A DNA stretch of 50,127 nt from Christensenella sp. UBA5327 (GTDB taxonomy: Bacteria; Bacillota; Clostridia; Christensenellales; Aristaeellaceae). The DNA lies in assembly GCA_002411105.1 (NCBI GenBank), contig DHQX01000003.1:40200-90326 (forward strand). Direction: 5' to 3'. This document shows positions 1-8,162 of this stretch, in pieces. Each line of letters starts with the position of its first letter. Within the stretch, counting starts at the first letter, position 1. The notes beneath the pieces were generated by a model. The model was not told the DNA's origin. It searched no databases and saw nothing but the letters and a program-made list of their open reading frames with translations. The translations under genes were made by a program, and so were the position numbers.

Positions 1-1757
1 CGGACCGGCTGCACAACATGCGCACCCTGGCCCACCAGCCGCCTGAGCGCCAGGTGGCCATCGCCCGGGAGACCCTGGACATCTACGCGCCCATCGCCCA
101 CCGGCTGGGGGTTTATACCATCAAGCAGGAGATTGAGGACCTGGCGCTTCGGTATATCGACCCCCAGGGCTACCGGGATGTGGCCACCAAGGTGGGGCAG
201 AAGCGCATCGAGCGGGAGGAGCAGATCAAGACCATCATCGCCACCTTGAGCGACAAGCTGGGGGAGATGGGGCTGCACGGCTTTGAGATCGATGGCCGGC
301 CCAAACACCTGTACAGCATCTACCGCAAGATGGTGATTCAGAACAAGACCTTTGACCAGATCTATGACCTGATCGCCATCCGGGTATTGGTGGACTCCAT
401 CCCCGAGTGCTACACGGTGCTGGGCGTGGCCCACACGCTGTGGACCCAGATGCCGGGAAGGTTCAAGGACTATATCTCCACCCCCAAGGCCAACATGTAC
501 CAGTCGCTGCACACCACGCTCATCGGCGGGCGCACCATTCCCTCCCCCTTTGAGGTGCAGATCAGAACCCGGGAGATGCACCGGGTGGCGGAATACGGCA
601 TCGCCGCCCACTGGAACTACAAGGAGGGGGCGGCTGACGGCGGGCTTGACAAGAAACTCTACTGGCTCAGGCAGATCCTCGACTGGCAGGGGGAGACCCG
701 GGACTCCAGGGAGTTTATCGACGGGCTGAAGACCGACCTGTTCAGCGAGGACATTTTCGTTTTCACCCCCAAGGGGGAGATCATCAACCTCCAGCGCGGG
801 GCGACGCCGCTTGACTTTGCCTACCGCATCCACTCCCAGGTGGGCAACTCCTGCGTGGGCGCCCGGGTGAACGGCAAGATGGTGCCGCTGCAAACCGAGC
901 TTCAGACCGGTGACCGGGTGGAGGTTTTGACCAGCGCCAACTCCAAGGGCCCCAGCATGGACTGGCTGGGCGTGGTGAAAACCCAGCAGGCCAAGACCAA
1001 GATCCGCCAGTTTTTCAAGAAGGAGCTTCGGGGCGAGAACATCCAGAAGGGACGGGACATCCTGGAGCATGAGGCCAAGCGCCGGGGCGTGAAGCTGGGA
1101 GAGCTCACCAAGCCCGAGTTTTTTGAGCCGCTGCTGAAAAAATACTCCTTCCCGGATCTGGAGGCCATCTATGGCGCGGTGGGCTATGGGGCCATCCCCT
1201 CGGTGTATGTGATCACCAAACTCCTGGAGGAGCAGAACCAGAGCCAGGAGCAGGCCAAGCCCAAGGGGCCCACGCTGCCCGAGCCCAAGGAGCTGGACCA
1301 AAGGGGCAAGCCCACCCACGGCATCTATGTGGAGGGTGGCTCCGGCATGCTGGTGCGCTTCGGCCACTGCTGCAGCCCGGTGCCGGGGGACGAGATTACG
1401 GGGTATATCACCAGAGGGCGCGGGGTGACCGTGCACAAGGCGGACTGCGTCAATGCCCTGAATGCCGAGCCTGAGCGGCTGATCCGGGTGAGCTGGGCGG
1501 ATGACGACACCGGCACCTTCAACACCAGCCTCCGGGTCATCGTGTATGAGAGCCCCAATATCCTGGGGGAGATCATGATGTTTATCGCCAATGCTGGCAC
1601 CCCGGTGGTGGCCGGCTCCCAGGCCCAGGGCAGAAAGGGCATGCGGATGTTGAACCTGGTGGTTCAGGTGCAAAGCCGCGATCAGATCCGCCTGGTGCTG
1701 TCCAGGCTCCAGAAACGCTCAGACGTCCTGGAGGCCTATCGCAGCAGCGCCAGGTAG
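1..1757 (+). CDS. rel: Bifunctional (p)ppGpp synthetase/hydrolase Rel, 3' part
   Basis: This is the C-terminal 584 residues of a Rel/SpoT protein; the reading frame is open to the window edge, so most of the HD hydrolase domain lies upstream. The first residues (DRLHNMRTL) are the end of the HD domain. The synthetase domain follows, with RPKHLYSIYRKM and then RFKDYISTPKANMYQSLHTT around base 460-520. The RFKD form of the RxKD motif is, from family knowledge, typical of bifunctional Rel enzymes rather than synthetase-only RelA (ExDD). A TGS domain (EDIFVFTPKGEI) lies near base 750-920. A Cys/His zinc-finger-like region (FGHCCSPVPGDEI) and a C-terminal ACT domain complete the regulatory half. 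It makes and degrades the stringent-response alarmone. dtd follows 12 bases after the stop, so the two are likely co-transcribed. Confidence 0.97.
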   Translation, partial: DRLHNMRTLAHQPPERQVAIARETLDIYAPIAHRLGVYTIKQEIEDLALRYIDPQGYRDVATKVGQKRIEREEQIKTIIATLSDKLGEMGLHGFEIDGRPKHLYSIYRKMVIQNKTFDQIYDLIAIRVLVDSIPECYTVLGVAHTLWTQMPGRFKDYISTPKANMYQSLHTTLIGGRTIPSPFEVQIRTREMHRVAEYGIAAHWNYKEGAADGGLDKKLYWLRQILDWQGETRDSREFIDGLKTDLFSEDIFVFTPKGEIINLQRGATPLDFAYRIHSQVGNSCVGARVNGKMVPLQTELQTGDRVEVLTSANSKGPSMDWLGVVKTQQAKTKIRQFFKKELRGENIQKGRDILEHEAKRRGVKLGELTKPEFFEPLLKKYSFPDLEAIYGAVGYGAIPSVYVITKLLEEQNQSQEQAKPKGPTLPEPKELDQRGKPTHGIYVEGGSGMLVRFGHCCSPVPGDEITGYITRGRGVTVHKADCVNALNAEPERLIRVSWADDDTGTFNTSLRVIVYESPNILGEIMMFIANAGTPVVAGSQAQGRKGMRMLNLVVQVQSRDQIRLVLSRLQKRSDVLEAYRSSAR

Positions 1758-1769
1758 AAAGGACAAAAG

Positions 1770-2219
1770 ATGCGGGCAGTGGTGCAGCGGGTGGCAGAGG
1801 CTTCGGTCAGCGTGGAGGGCCAGGTCAAGGGGGCCATCGGCCGGGGGCTGGTGGTGCTGCTTGGGGTGGAGACCGGGGACGCGGAAAAGGACGCGGTGTA
1901 CATGGCGGGGAAGATCGCCAAGCTTCGCATTTTTGAGGATGAGGCGGGGAAGATGAACCGCTCGCTTTTGGATGTGGGGGGCGAGGCGCTGATGGTGAGC
2001 CAGTTTACCCTCCTGGGGGACGCCCGGGGGCAGAACCGCCCCGGCTTTACCCAGGCGGCGGAGCCGGAGGGCGCCAACGCCCTGTATGAGCGCTGTGTGG
2101 AAGTGCTAAGGGGCATGGATGTTTGCGTGGCCACGGGCGTGTTCCGGGCCCATATGCAGGTGGCCCTGGTGAATGACGGGCCGGTGACCATATTGCTGGA
2201 CTCGAATAAATTGTTTTAG
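1770..2219 (+). CDS. dtd: D-aminoacyl-tRNA deacylase
   Basis: This 149-residue protein has the usual length and motifs of Dtd, the enzyme that hydrolyses D-amino acids (and glycine mischarged on tRNA-Ala) from tRNA. It begins MRAVVQRV. It carries SQFTLLGD near residue 80, containing the conserved Ser-Gln of the active site, and NDGPVTI near residue 138, the cross-subunit Gly-Pro motif that excludes L-amino acids. The start is an ATG behind AAAGGA. It sits directly after rel and nine bases before the next gene, an order that is common in Firmicutes, so an operon is likely. Confidence 0.97.
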   Translation: MRAVVQRVAEASVSVEGQVKGAIGRGLVVLLGVETGDAEKDAVYMAGKIAKLRIFEDEAGKMNRSLLDVGGEALMVSQFTLLGDARGQNRPGFTQAAEPEGANALYERCVEVLRGMDVCVATGVFRAHMQVALVNDGPVTILLDSNKLF

Positions 2220-2228
2220 GAGGCAGAG

Positions 2229-2795
2229 ATGCAGCTGGATATCGTGGTGGTGGGAGAGCTGGAAAACAATGTCTATATCCTGAGCCAGCCAGGCCGGGAT
2301 GACGCGATTGTGGTGGATCCGGGCAGCGAAGGGGAGCGGATCAAGGAGGCCCTTGGCGGGAAAAAGGTGGCCGCCATCCTATTGACCCACGGCCACTGGG
2401 ACCACACCGGGGCCCTTCAGGATTTTCCTGGCGTGCCCCTCTACATGCACGAGCGGGACAAGATGATGCTGGAGGATGACTTCCTGGGCTTTGCCCACCG
2501 GGGGCACCAGCAGCCCAGGCCCAAACCCACGCATTTTGTGCGGGAGGGGGATGAGCTGGCGCTGGCGGGGCTTGCCATCCAGGTGCTGCACACGCCTGGC
2601 CACAGCCCGGGCAGCGTGTGCTATCGGGTTGGTGACACGCTCCTGACCGGGGACACCCTGTTTCTCAATGACTATGGCCGCACCGATCTGCCCGGCGGCA
2701 GCCAGACCCAGATGCGGGCCTCCTTAAGGCGGTTGTTCACGCTGCATGGCTGCACCTACTACCCTGGCCACGGCCCAGGGGGCATCATTAAGTGA
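2229..2795 (+). CDS. Metallo-beta-lactamase-fold hydrolase (glyoxalase II-like)
   Basis: A 188-residue metallo-hydrolase of the small glyoxalase II-like group. The metal ligands are visible in order: THGHWDH near residue 54, HTPGHSPGS near 122, TGDTLF near 139 and the final PGHGP near 180. The segment GRTDLPGG is typical of the group. The likely chemistry is thioester or ester hydrolysis, but the substrate is not known for most family members. The protein stops four residues after PGHGPG; relatives usually continue for about 20 residues, so the C-terminal helix seems to be missing. Its TGA overlaps the GTG start of hemZ by four bases, which indicates translational coupling. Confidence 0.9.
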   Translation: MQLDIVVVGELENNVYILSQPGRDDAIVVDPGSEGERIKEALGGKKVAAILLTHGHWDHTGALQDFPGVPLYMHERDKMMLEDDFLGFAHRGHQQPRPKPTHFVREGDELALAGLAIQVLHTPGHSPGSVCYRVGDTLLTGDTLFLNDYGRTDLPGGSQTQMRASLRRLFTLHGCTYYPGHGPGGIIK

Positions 2796-4300
2796 CCTTC
2801 ACGCTAAAAGGGCCAGTCCCCGGCTTTTACAAGGAGCTGGCCGACGTGGTGCGCATCTTCTTCCCCGAGGCCAGGGAGCTGGACCAGGGTGGGGAGCTGG
2901 AGATATTCATCACAGAAAGCGAGGAAGGCCAGGCCCGGCACAGCAGGGCAACGCTCCGGGGGGCGCTTGAGGGCAGCCACGGGACAACAGATAAAAAGCA
3001 GGCCGATCCGATTTTGGAAAAGCGCCTGCACAAGCGCCAGCAGAAGCTGGCGGTTTATTTTGCGCTGAAGGCTGCCACCGGGCTTATCCCGCCCTGGGGC
3101 TCGCTGACGGGCATCAGGCCCGCCCGGCTGGTGTATGCGCAGATGGCGCAGGGCCTGGGGGTTGACCAGGCGGCGGAGCAGGTGCGCGACATCTTTGATC
3201 TGAGCGCGGAAAAAGCCGGCCTGCTGGCTGACGTGGTGCGTACCCAGCAAAGCCTGACCCAGCCCGGGGAGCAGGACATCGGCATCTATATCGGCATCCC
3301 CTTTTGCCAAACCCGCTGCCGCTACTGCAGCTTTATCAGCTGCCAGGTGGGGGATGGAAAGCTGTTGCCTGGCTATGTGCGCGCGCTGGTGGCGGAAACA
3401 GAGGCGGTGGCCCGAATGGTGGCAGACCAGGGCTTTGCGGTGCGTTCGGTCTATGTGGGCGGTGGGACACCCACGGCGCTTCCCCCGGACATGCTGGGCC
3501 TGGTGCTGACGGCGGCTGGATCGCTGATGCGTCAAAGCCGCGAGATAACGGTGGAGGCCGGGCGGCCCGACAGCATCACCCCGGAGAAGCTGCGCGTGAT
3601 AGCAGATCACGGCGCCACCCGCATCTCCATCAACCCCCAGACCATGCATGACAAAACGCTTGAGGCCATTGGCCGAAGGCACAGCCGTGCCCAGACCGAG
3701 GCGGCCTATGCCTTAGCCCGGGAGATGGGCTTTCACAACATCAACATGGATTTGATCGCGGGGCTGCCGGGGGAGGATTTGACCATGTTTGAAGCCACGC
3801 TGGCCTGGGCCCGGGGCATTTCGCCCGAATCCCTGACCGTTCACACCCTTAGCCTCAAGCGCTCAAGCGATATGCACCGCTTTGGCGAGAGCACGCCCCG
3901 GGAGGCGGCGGTTGATGCCATGGTGCGAAAAGCCAGGGAAATGGCCCACGATATGGGCATGGCCCCCTACTACCTCTACCGCCAAAAGCACATGGCCGGC
4001 AACCTGGAAAATGTGGGCTACGCCAGACCCGGCCATGCCTGCCTGTACAACATGGACATGATGGAGGATACCGGGAGCGTTCTGGCTCTGGGCGCCGGGG
4101 GCATTTCCAAACGTGTATACGACAACGGCGCCCGCATCTTGCGGGCGCCCAATGTGAAGGATCCGGAGCACTATATCGCCCGGGTGGACGAGATGATAAA
4201 GAGGAAAGTGGATTTGTTGAGGGGTGTGGGGAGCGGTGTGAGGCGACCAGGGGAGCGAGGGAGCCGGGAAGTCAGTTTGGATGCTGAATCGACGGATTAA
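2792..4300 (+). CDS. hemZ: Oxygen-independent coproporphyrinogen dehydrogenase-like HemZ
   Basis: A radical SAM protein of 502 residues. The N-terminal 160 residues are the HemZ-specific region and include PPWGSLTGIRPARL. The radical SAM core starts with CQTRCRYC near residue 171 (CX3CX2C, ligating the 4Fe-4S cluster), followed by GGGTPTAL and EAGRPDS. Family members are assigned to anaerobic oxidation of coproporphyrinogen III in haem synthesis, but HemZ-type proteins are less well proven than HemN. Translation starts at a GTG inside the stop region of the hydrolase gene. The last 25 or so residues (after DEMIKRKVDLL) are Gly/Arg-rich and unlike the usual end of the family. This tail overlaps the 3' end of the convergent anti-sigma gene by 29 bases, and no terminator hairpin separates them. 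Confidence 0.9.
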   Translation: MTFTLKGPVPGFYKELADVVRIFFPEARELDQGGELEIFITESEEGQARHSRATLRGALEGSHGTTDKKQADPILEKRLHKRQQKLAVYFALKAATGLIPPWGSLTGIRPARLVYAQMAQGLGVDQAAEQVRDIFDLSAEKAGLLADVVRTQQSLTQPGEQDIGIYIGIPFCQTRCRYCSFISCQVGDGKLLPGYVRALVAETEAVARMVADQGFAVRSVYVGGGTPTALPPDMLGLVLTAAGSLMRQSREITVEAGRPDSITPEKLRVIADHGATRISINPQTMHDKTLEAIGRRHSRAQTEAAYALAREMGFHNINMDLIAGLPGEDLTMFEATLAWARGISPESLTVHTLSLKRSSDMHRFGESTPREAAVDAMVRKAREMAHDMGMAPYYLYRQKHMAGNLENVGYARPGHACLYNMDMMEDTGSVLALGAGGISKRVYDNGARILRAPNVKDPEHYIARVDEMIKRKVDLLRGVGSGVRRPGERGSREVSLDAESTD

Positions 4301-5120
4301 TGGTGAAGGTGGCCTCTATTCGGTCCATCATCTGCATGTTTGAGAAGGTCAGATAATCATGCACTGAACCGACTGGGTATTGTATCCCACTATCCATATC
4401 ATAGGCATTCTCCCGCATCCAATGGCTTCCCACCAGCACCTCGTGGGGCTCATGGGAAGAGACCGGGGTCAAACCCTCTGCGATCGCCTGATCAATCTGC
4501 GCCCAGACAGCGGCGATGTCCTCCTCATCAATATCGATCTGCTTAATCCCGTTGATTGGACGGAGCAAGGCGGCGTTCAGGCGGACGGTTCCTTTTTCTG
4601 TGCCTTGAAATGCGGTTCCCGTCAAATCCAGGGTGAAACCACGGCTCTGTGTGGATAGCTCACCCCTTAGCCACTGACTTTCGATAGAGGAACTGGATAC
4701 CTCAATGGCCTGACCATTGAGGCTGATGGACTGGGTGACAATGAACACGGGCTGTTCAGAACTGAGCGATAGGCCCACGGACAAACGACCATCCTGTATC
4801 AGCGCATCCTTAATGACCGCATTTGTGTGTTGGCTCTTTTGCGAGATGTCTATTTTCTGGACATAGGGCGTGGCGCTATCCCGAGCTTTATGATCTCTGG
4901 GGAACAAGTACTCCAGAACAGCGCTGGGGCCAAGGGCAATCGCGCTGACGGCAACAGCCAGCAGGAGGAGCGCCAGAATCAGGCTGGCTGGCGATCTAAA
5001 GCCGATGGAACTCTCCGGAGAGGAAGCCTGGATCCGTGCTGCCAAGCAGGGATTACCGGACAAGCCCGAAAGGCCGGTATCGATGGCATGCTTTATAAAC
5101 ACCCTGTCTTTCTCATTCAT
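4272..5120 (-). CDS. Membrane-bound anti-sigma factor (DUF4179-like)
   Basis: A 282-residue protein with a short cytoplasmic N-terminus (GLSGLSGNPCLAARI, the pattern seen at the start of many Firmicute ECF anti-sigma proteins). One membrane helix lies around residues 43-68 (SLILALLLLAVAVSAIAL), and a long extracytoplasmic beta-rich region follows. It is probably the anti-sigma factor that holds the ECF sigma encoded just upstream. The ATG at 5120 lies 8 bases after AAAGGAGG and overlaps the sigma stop codon by 8 bases, so the pair is translationally coupled; a TTG one codon earlier is a poorer start. The assignment to the DUF4179 family is from general resemblance, not a search. The signal it senses is unknown. 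Confidence 0.7.
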   Translation of the reverse strand: MNEKDRVFIKHAIDTGLSGLSGNPCLAARIQASSPESSIGFRSPASLILALLLLAVAVSAIALGPSAVLEYLFPRDHKARDSATPYVQKIDISQKSQHTNAVIKDALIQDGRLSVGLSLSSEQPVFIVTQSISLNGQAIEVSSSSIESQWLRGELSTQSRGFTLDLTGTAFQGTEKGTVRLNAALLRPINGIKQIDIDEEDIAAVWAQIDQAIAEGLTPVSSHEPHEVLVGSHWMRENAYDMDSGIQYPVGSVHDYLTFSNMQMMDRIEATFTINPSIQHPN

Positions 5121-5607
5121 CAAAATATCCTCCTTTGAGATGCTCTCTCAGGCATGCCCGAGCTTGCTTCAGCCGACTGGAGACGGTGGACTGGGCAAGG
5201 CCAAGAGCCTGGGCGGTCTGGGTCATGGTCAATCCCTGATAATAGTATAGGAGAACAACCTCCCGCCATTTGGCAGGCATCGCCATGATACACATATTCA
5301 GCATCAGCGTATCCTCCGTGATCACCGTTCCTTCCTCAGGTAGAAGCTCCGGCGTCACATGGCGGCTGATGTATTTGAACCAATTTGAGCGCCGCATGTC
5401 ACGGCATACGTTAATAGCGATGCGCATCAGCCAGGTCTTTTCGCTGGATTCTCCCCGAAAGGCAGCCATTGAGCGGTAAGCCTTTATAAAGGTCTCCTGA
5501 ACCGCATCCTCTGCGTCTTGCCTGTCTTGCAAATGCAAATAGCACATTCGCAGAAGACTGGTTTGATGAGCCTCTACCAATTGGCTGAACGCTTCTTCCT
5601 GTGCCAT
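5113..5607 (-). CDS. ECF-type RNA polymerase sigma factor
   Basis: A sigma-70 family protein of 164 residues with only regions 2 and 4. Region 2 includes DRQDAEDAVQETFIKAY and TWLMRIAINVCRDMRR. Region 4 carries the helix-turn-helix LTMTQTAQALGLAQSTVSSRLKQ, ending near residue 155. This layout defines the extracytoplasmic-function group. An in-frame GTG exists at 5616, but the ATG at 5607 is preferred because AAGGAGG lies 8 bases before it and would overlap the GTG. The anti-sigma gene follows with an 8-base overlap. I could not find a convincing self-regulated ECF promoter (AAC plus CGTC at proper spacing) upstream. Confidence 0.93.
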   Translation of the reverse strand: MAQEEAFSQLVEAHQTSLLRMCYLHLQDRQDAEDAVQETFIKAYRSMAAFRGESSEKTWLMRIAINVCRDMRRSNWFKYISRHVTPELLPEEGTVITEDTLMLNMCIMAMPAKWREVVLLYYYQGLTMTQTAQALGLAQSTVSSRLKQARACLREHLKGGYFDE

Positions 5608-5664
5608 GAGCGCCACCTCCTTCTACCTGTTAGACGTGGGCGACTTGCTTAAATATCGGTTGAG

Positions 5665-5723
5665 CAGCAAAAGAAGCATCCCTGCGCAAATTTGGAACGG
5701 TAATCCATTTTTGTGCAGGGATG
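5665..5723 (-). terminator. Terminator of the dnaE-dnaI operon
   Basis: A 14-base inverted repeat lies at 5677-5690 and 5710-5723, with arms CATCCCTGCGCAAA and TTTGTGCAGGGATG (one imperfect pair) and a 19-base loop. Read on the minus strand it is followed by CTTCTTTTG, a short U-rich tract. It starts 23 bases past the stop of the last operon gene and precedes the ECF sigma gene. Confidence 0.7.
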
Positions 5724-5746
5724 ACTAACAAGCGGCACGAGGGCGG

Positions 5747-6718
5747 TTATTTTCTGGCTATCAGGCGAATATCCCTGCCCTGGAAGGGCAGCACCAGGCT
5801 CAGCCCCCGGTCAAACAGGCGGGAGGAGATGCGCTCGGTGTAGCGGGCCTGAAGCTCGGTGGGGGAGAGGTTGGTGGAGAGCACCGTGGGTTTTTTGTGG
5901 TTCAGGCGGTGCTCAAGCAGCGCAAACAGCTGCTCGATGGTGATGCCCTCCCACTTGGGTTCAACCCCCAGGTCATCGATTAAAAGCAGCGGCACATCGT
6001 AATAGGGCTGGTCCAGCTCATCCGGCTGGTAGCTGAAATACACCTGGCGGATGTGGTTGAGCAGCGTATTGGCACTCATGGTGAGGGCGACCACGCCCTG
6101 ATCGGCGGCTTCTCTGGCCACGCAGCGCAAAAGATAGCTTTTGCCCAGGCCGCTGGCGCCGTGGAGGAGAAGGTTGAGTTTTCCGGTTCCTCCGGCTACA
6201 CCCGCCGCATACTCCTGGCACCTGGTCTTAAAGGCCTGCATCAGCATCCGCTGGGTGACATCGGAATTAGCCAGGGGCGTATCCGGAAACACCCCCAGGT
6301 CAAAGCGGGCGAAGCAGGGGCCCTCCTCCTGGTCCAGGCCGCCTGAAAGCAACTGGTGATAGCGCTTGGTGACGCACTGGCACAGGGTCTTGGGCGTGTC
6401 CCCCACATAGCCGGAATCCTCACAGTCCAGGCATTGGTAGACCGGGGCCAGGTAATCCTCCGGCAATCCGGCTTCTTGCAGCAGTTCCCGGATGCGCTGG
6501 TTGCGTGCGCGGGTGCGCTCCTGGATGTCGCCTGGATGAATACCCTCCATGGCCAGCCGCAGGCCGCTTAGGATATCCTCCCGGCGGGCATCGGCCAGCG
6601 TGCCGATCTCAGGCCGCAGGGACACCGCTTTTTCAAGGCGCTGCTGCTCCTCTCGCTCATTTTTGATGTGCCGGGCTCTGCATTCCTGCAGGGCCTGGGT
6701 CAAGGCTTCATTGGCCAC
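5747..6718 (-). CDS. DnaI/DnaC-like AAA+ helicase-loader ATPase
   Basis: A 323-residue ATPase of the DnaC/DnaI group, which loads the replicative helicase onto DNA. The N-terminal half is charged and helical. A cysteine cluster, CLDCEDSGYVG followed by CQC, around residues 95-116 resembles the zinc-binding element of DnaI. The AAA+ domain has Walker A GASGLGKS near residue 187, Walker B LLLIDDLG near 243 and the sensor segment VLSTNLSP near 280. The start is a GTG behind GAGGA and overlaps the end of the dnaD gene by 11 bases. It is the last gene of a minus-strand operon that starts with dnaE. Calling it a replication loader fits the family and the neighbours; a generic IstB-like ATPase is less likely because of the cysteine cluster and context. 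Confidence 0.88.
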   Translation of the reverse strand: MANEALTQALQECRARHIKNEREEQQRLEKAVSLRPEIGTLADARREDILSGLRLAMEGIHPGDIQERTRARNQRIRELLQEAGLPEDYLAPVYQCLDCEDSGYVGDTPKTLCQCVTKRYHQLLSGGLDQEEGPCFARFDLGVFPDTPLANSDVTQRMLMQAFKTRCQEYAAGVAGGTGKLNLLLHGASGLGKSYLLRCVAREAADQGVVALTMSANTLLNHIRQVYFSYQPDELDQPYYDVPLLLIDDLGVEPKWEGITIEQLFALLEHRLNHKKPTVLSTNLSPTELQARYTERISSRLFDRGLSLVLPFQGRDIRLIARK

Positions 6719-8162
6719 TTTCTTTCCTCGCTATCTCCAGCCAGTCGATGTCAGACGCATAATCCTGGTCGCTGTATTCCCGCTGCTTGTACTGCTGGGC
6801 GCTCACTTTCTTGCCGCCGGATGCAGCCTGGGCAGGCGCTTTTGAGCGGGCTTGTTCGGCGGTGGTGATGCCCTCCTTTTGCCAGGAGGAGAGCACCTTG
6901 TCGATGTAGCTGAGCTTCTGCCTGCTGGATCGGGCCTGGGCGGCGGCCTCCCGGATGAGGGCATCGGAATGCCCCGCCTCCCGCCAGGCGCGGTAGCGCA
7001 GCAGGTCCTGTTCCCCTGGCCTGCCCTCCTGGCCGGACAACTCAAACACCTGGAACATGGCGGGCTGGAAGGCCTTGAGCGCTGTGAGGTGCTCCCTCAC
7101 GGAGGCGCCATCCTGGAGGTTCAAAGCCTGCCAGGCCAAAAGGCGCGGCTCCAGATCCTCGAAACTGCCCCGGCGCGCCTGCACCGCCCGGGCGGCCAGC
7201 ACGATCATGTCGTGGGGGAAATTCTCCCGCAAGGCGCGGTAGGCCGGCAGCACGGTGAAGGTGAGCTGGCTGGACACGCCCAGGATCTCCAGCACCTGCT
7301 TTAATTGCTCCGCGTCCAGATTATCCTGCTCCAGCTTGCCCTGAACCGCCCTGGCGCTGGTGTCACCCTGGCGCTTGAGCCGCTCCAGAATCCGGTCCAG
7401 GTAGGAGAAGGAGGGGTGGTTGGCCGAGACGGTCTCCTGGCAGGCGGCGATGATGGCTGCCTCGTCAAAGCCCCATTCCTGGGTCCACTTGCGGTATAGC
7501 GCCAGCTCAGGCTCGGTGGGCAGCCTGCGCAGGTTAAACTGGGACAGCACCGCCCTTGCCCCCTGGTGGGTGCGCTTGGAGTGGCTCAGATAGTTCTCCG
7601 CCTCCTCCGGCGTCATCACACCGTCCTCCCGCATCAAAACCGCCAGAGACTGGGCGGCTTTGAAGGAGAAGTTACTGCCCCGGGTGTCGGCGCAGTAATT
7701 GAGCAGCATCAGCACCACCTCCTGGGGCAGGCCCAGATCCTGCACCCACTCATAGGCCAGGGCGATGTCATTGGGGCGCAACTTGCGCCGGCCATCAAAC
7801 TGGGCGTAGACCGCGTCATTGAAAAGGATGAAGGCGCGGTCATCCGCCATGCCGTCCTGGCCGGTGAGCATGCGCTGAACCAGGCTGTGGTAGACATACC
7901 GGAGGGGCTTGTCGCTCACCCGCTCCACCAGCCGCCGCCGCTCCCAGTACCTGAGAGCCGCCTCCACCTGGGTCTCCTCCAGGCCCAGCTCCTGGGCCAT
8001 CTGTTTGATGGTGGCATCCTCCGCTCCCCGGTGGCTGTGATAGAGCCCCCAGAGGTAGACCTTCACCTGCTCGCCTGAGGCGTCAGGCAGGTATTCGGTG
8101 AAAAACAGGTTTTCCACCGCCGTCACGCCAAAGATTTTCGCCTGTTCATCCAGGTTAAACAT
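6708..8162 (-). CDS. dnaD: DnaD/DnaB-like primosome protein
   Basis: A 484-residue protein with the architecture of Firmicute DnaB/DnaD primosome components. A winged-helix N-terminal region covers roughly residues 1-110 (TIKQMAQELGLEETQVEAAL). DnaD C-terminal-type modules follow, recognisable by the repeated FSYLDRILERLKRQG near residue 270 and SYIDKVLSSWQKEG near residue 420. The C-terminal tail after residue 440 is charged. These proteins help load the helicase at origins or restart sites. The pairing with the DnaI-like gene (11-base overlap) supports that role. It is longer than a typical single-domain DnaD, closer to DnaB of Bacillus in size, so DnaB is an equally good name. Confidence 0.85.
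   Translation of the reverse strand: MFNLDEQAKIFGVTAVENLFFTEYLPDASGEQVKVYLWGLYHSHRGAEDATIKQMAQELGLEETQVEAALRYWERRRLVERVSDKPLRYVYHSLVQRMLTGQDGMADDRAFILFNDAVYAQFDGRRKLRPNDIALAYEWVQDLGLPQEVVLMLLNYCADTRGSNFSFKAAQSLAVLMREDGVMTPEEAENYLSHSKRTHQGARAVLSQFNLRRLPTEPELALYRKWTQEWGFDEAAIIAACQETVSANHPSFSYLDRILERLKRQGDTSARAVQGKLEQDNLDAEQLKQVLEILGVSSQLTFTVLPAYRALRENFPHDMIVLAARAVQARRGSFEDLEPRLLAWQALNLQDGASVREHLTALKAFQPAMFQVFELSGQEGRPGEQDLLRYRAWREAGHSDALIREAAAQARSSRQKLSYIDKVLSSWQKEGITTAEQARSKAPAQAASGGKKVSAQQYKQREYSDQDYASDIDWLEIARKESGQ

Noticed and set aside
1..4300. rel, dtd, metallo-hydrolase and hemZ as a novel cluster
   Set aside because: This order is common in Firmicutes and needs no special explanation.
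5623..5680. ECF-type autoregulated promoter before the ECF sigma gene
   Set aside because: CAACC and CGTC are present but 21 bases apart, longer than the roughly 16-17 usual for such promoters.
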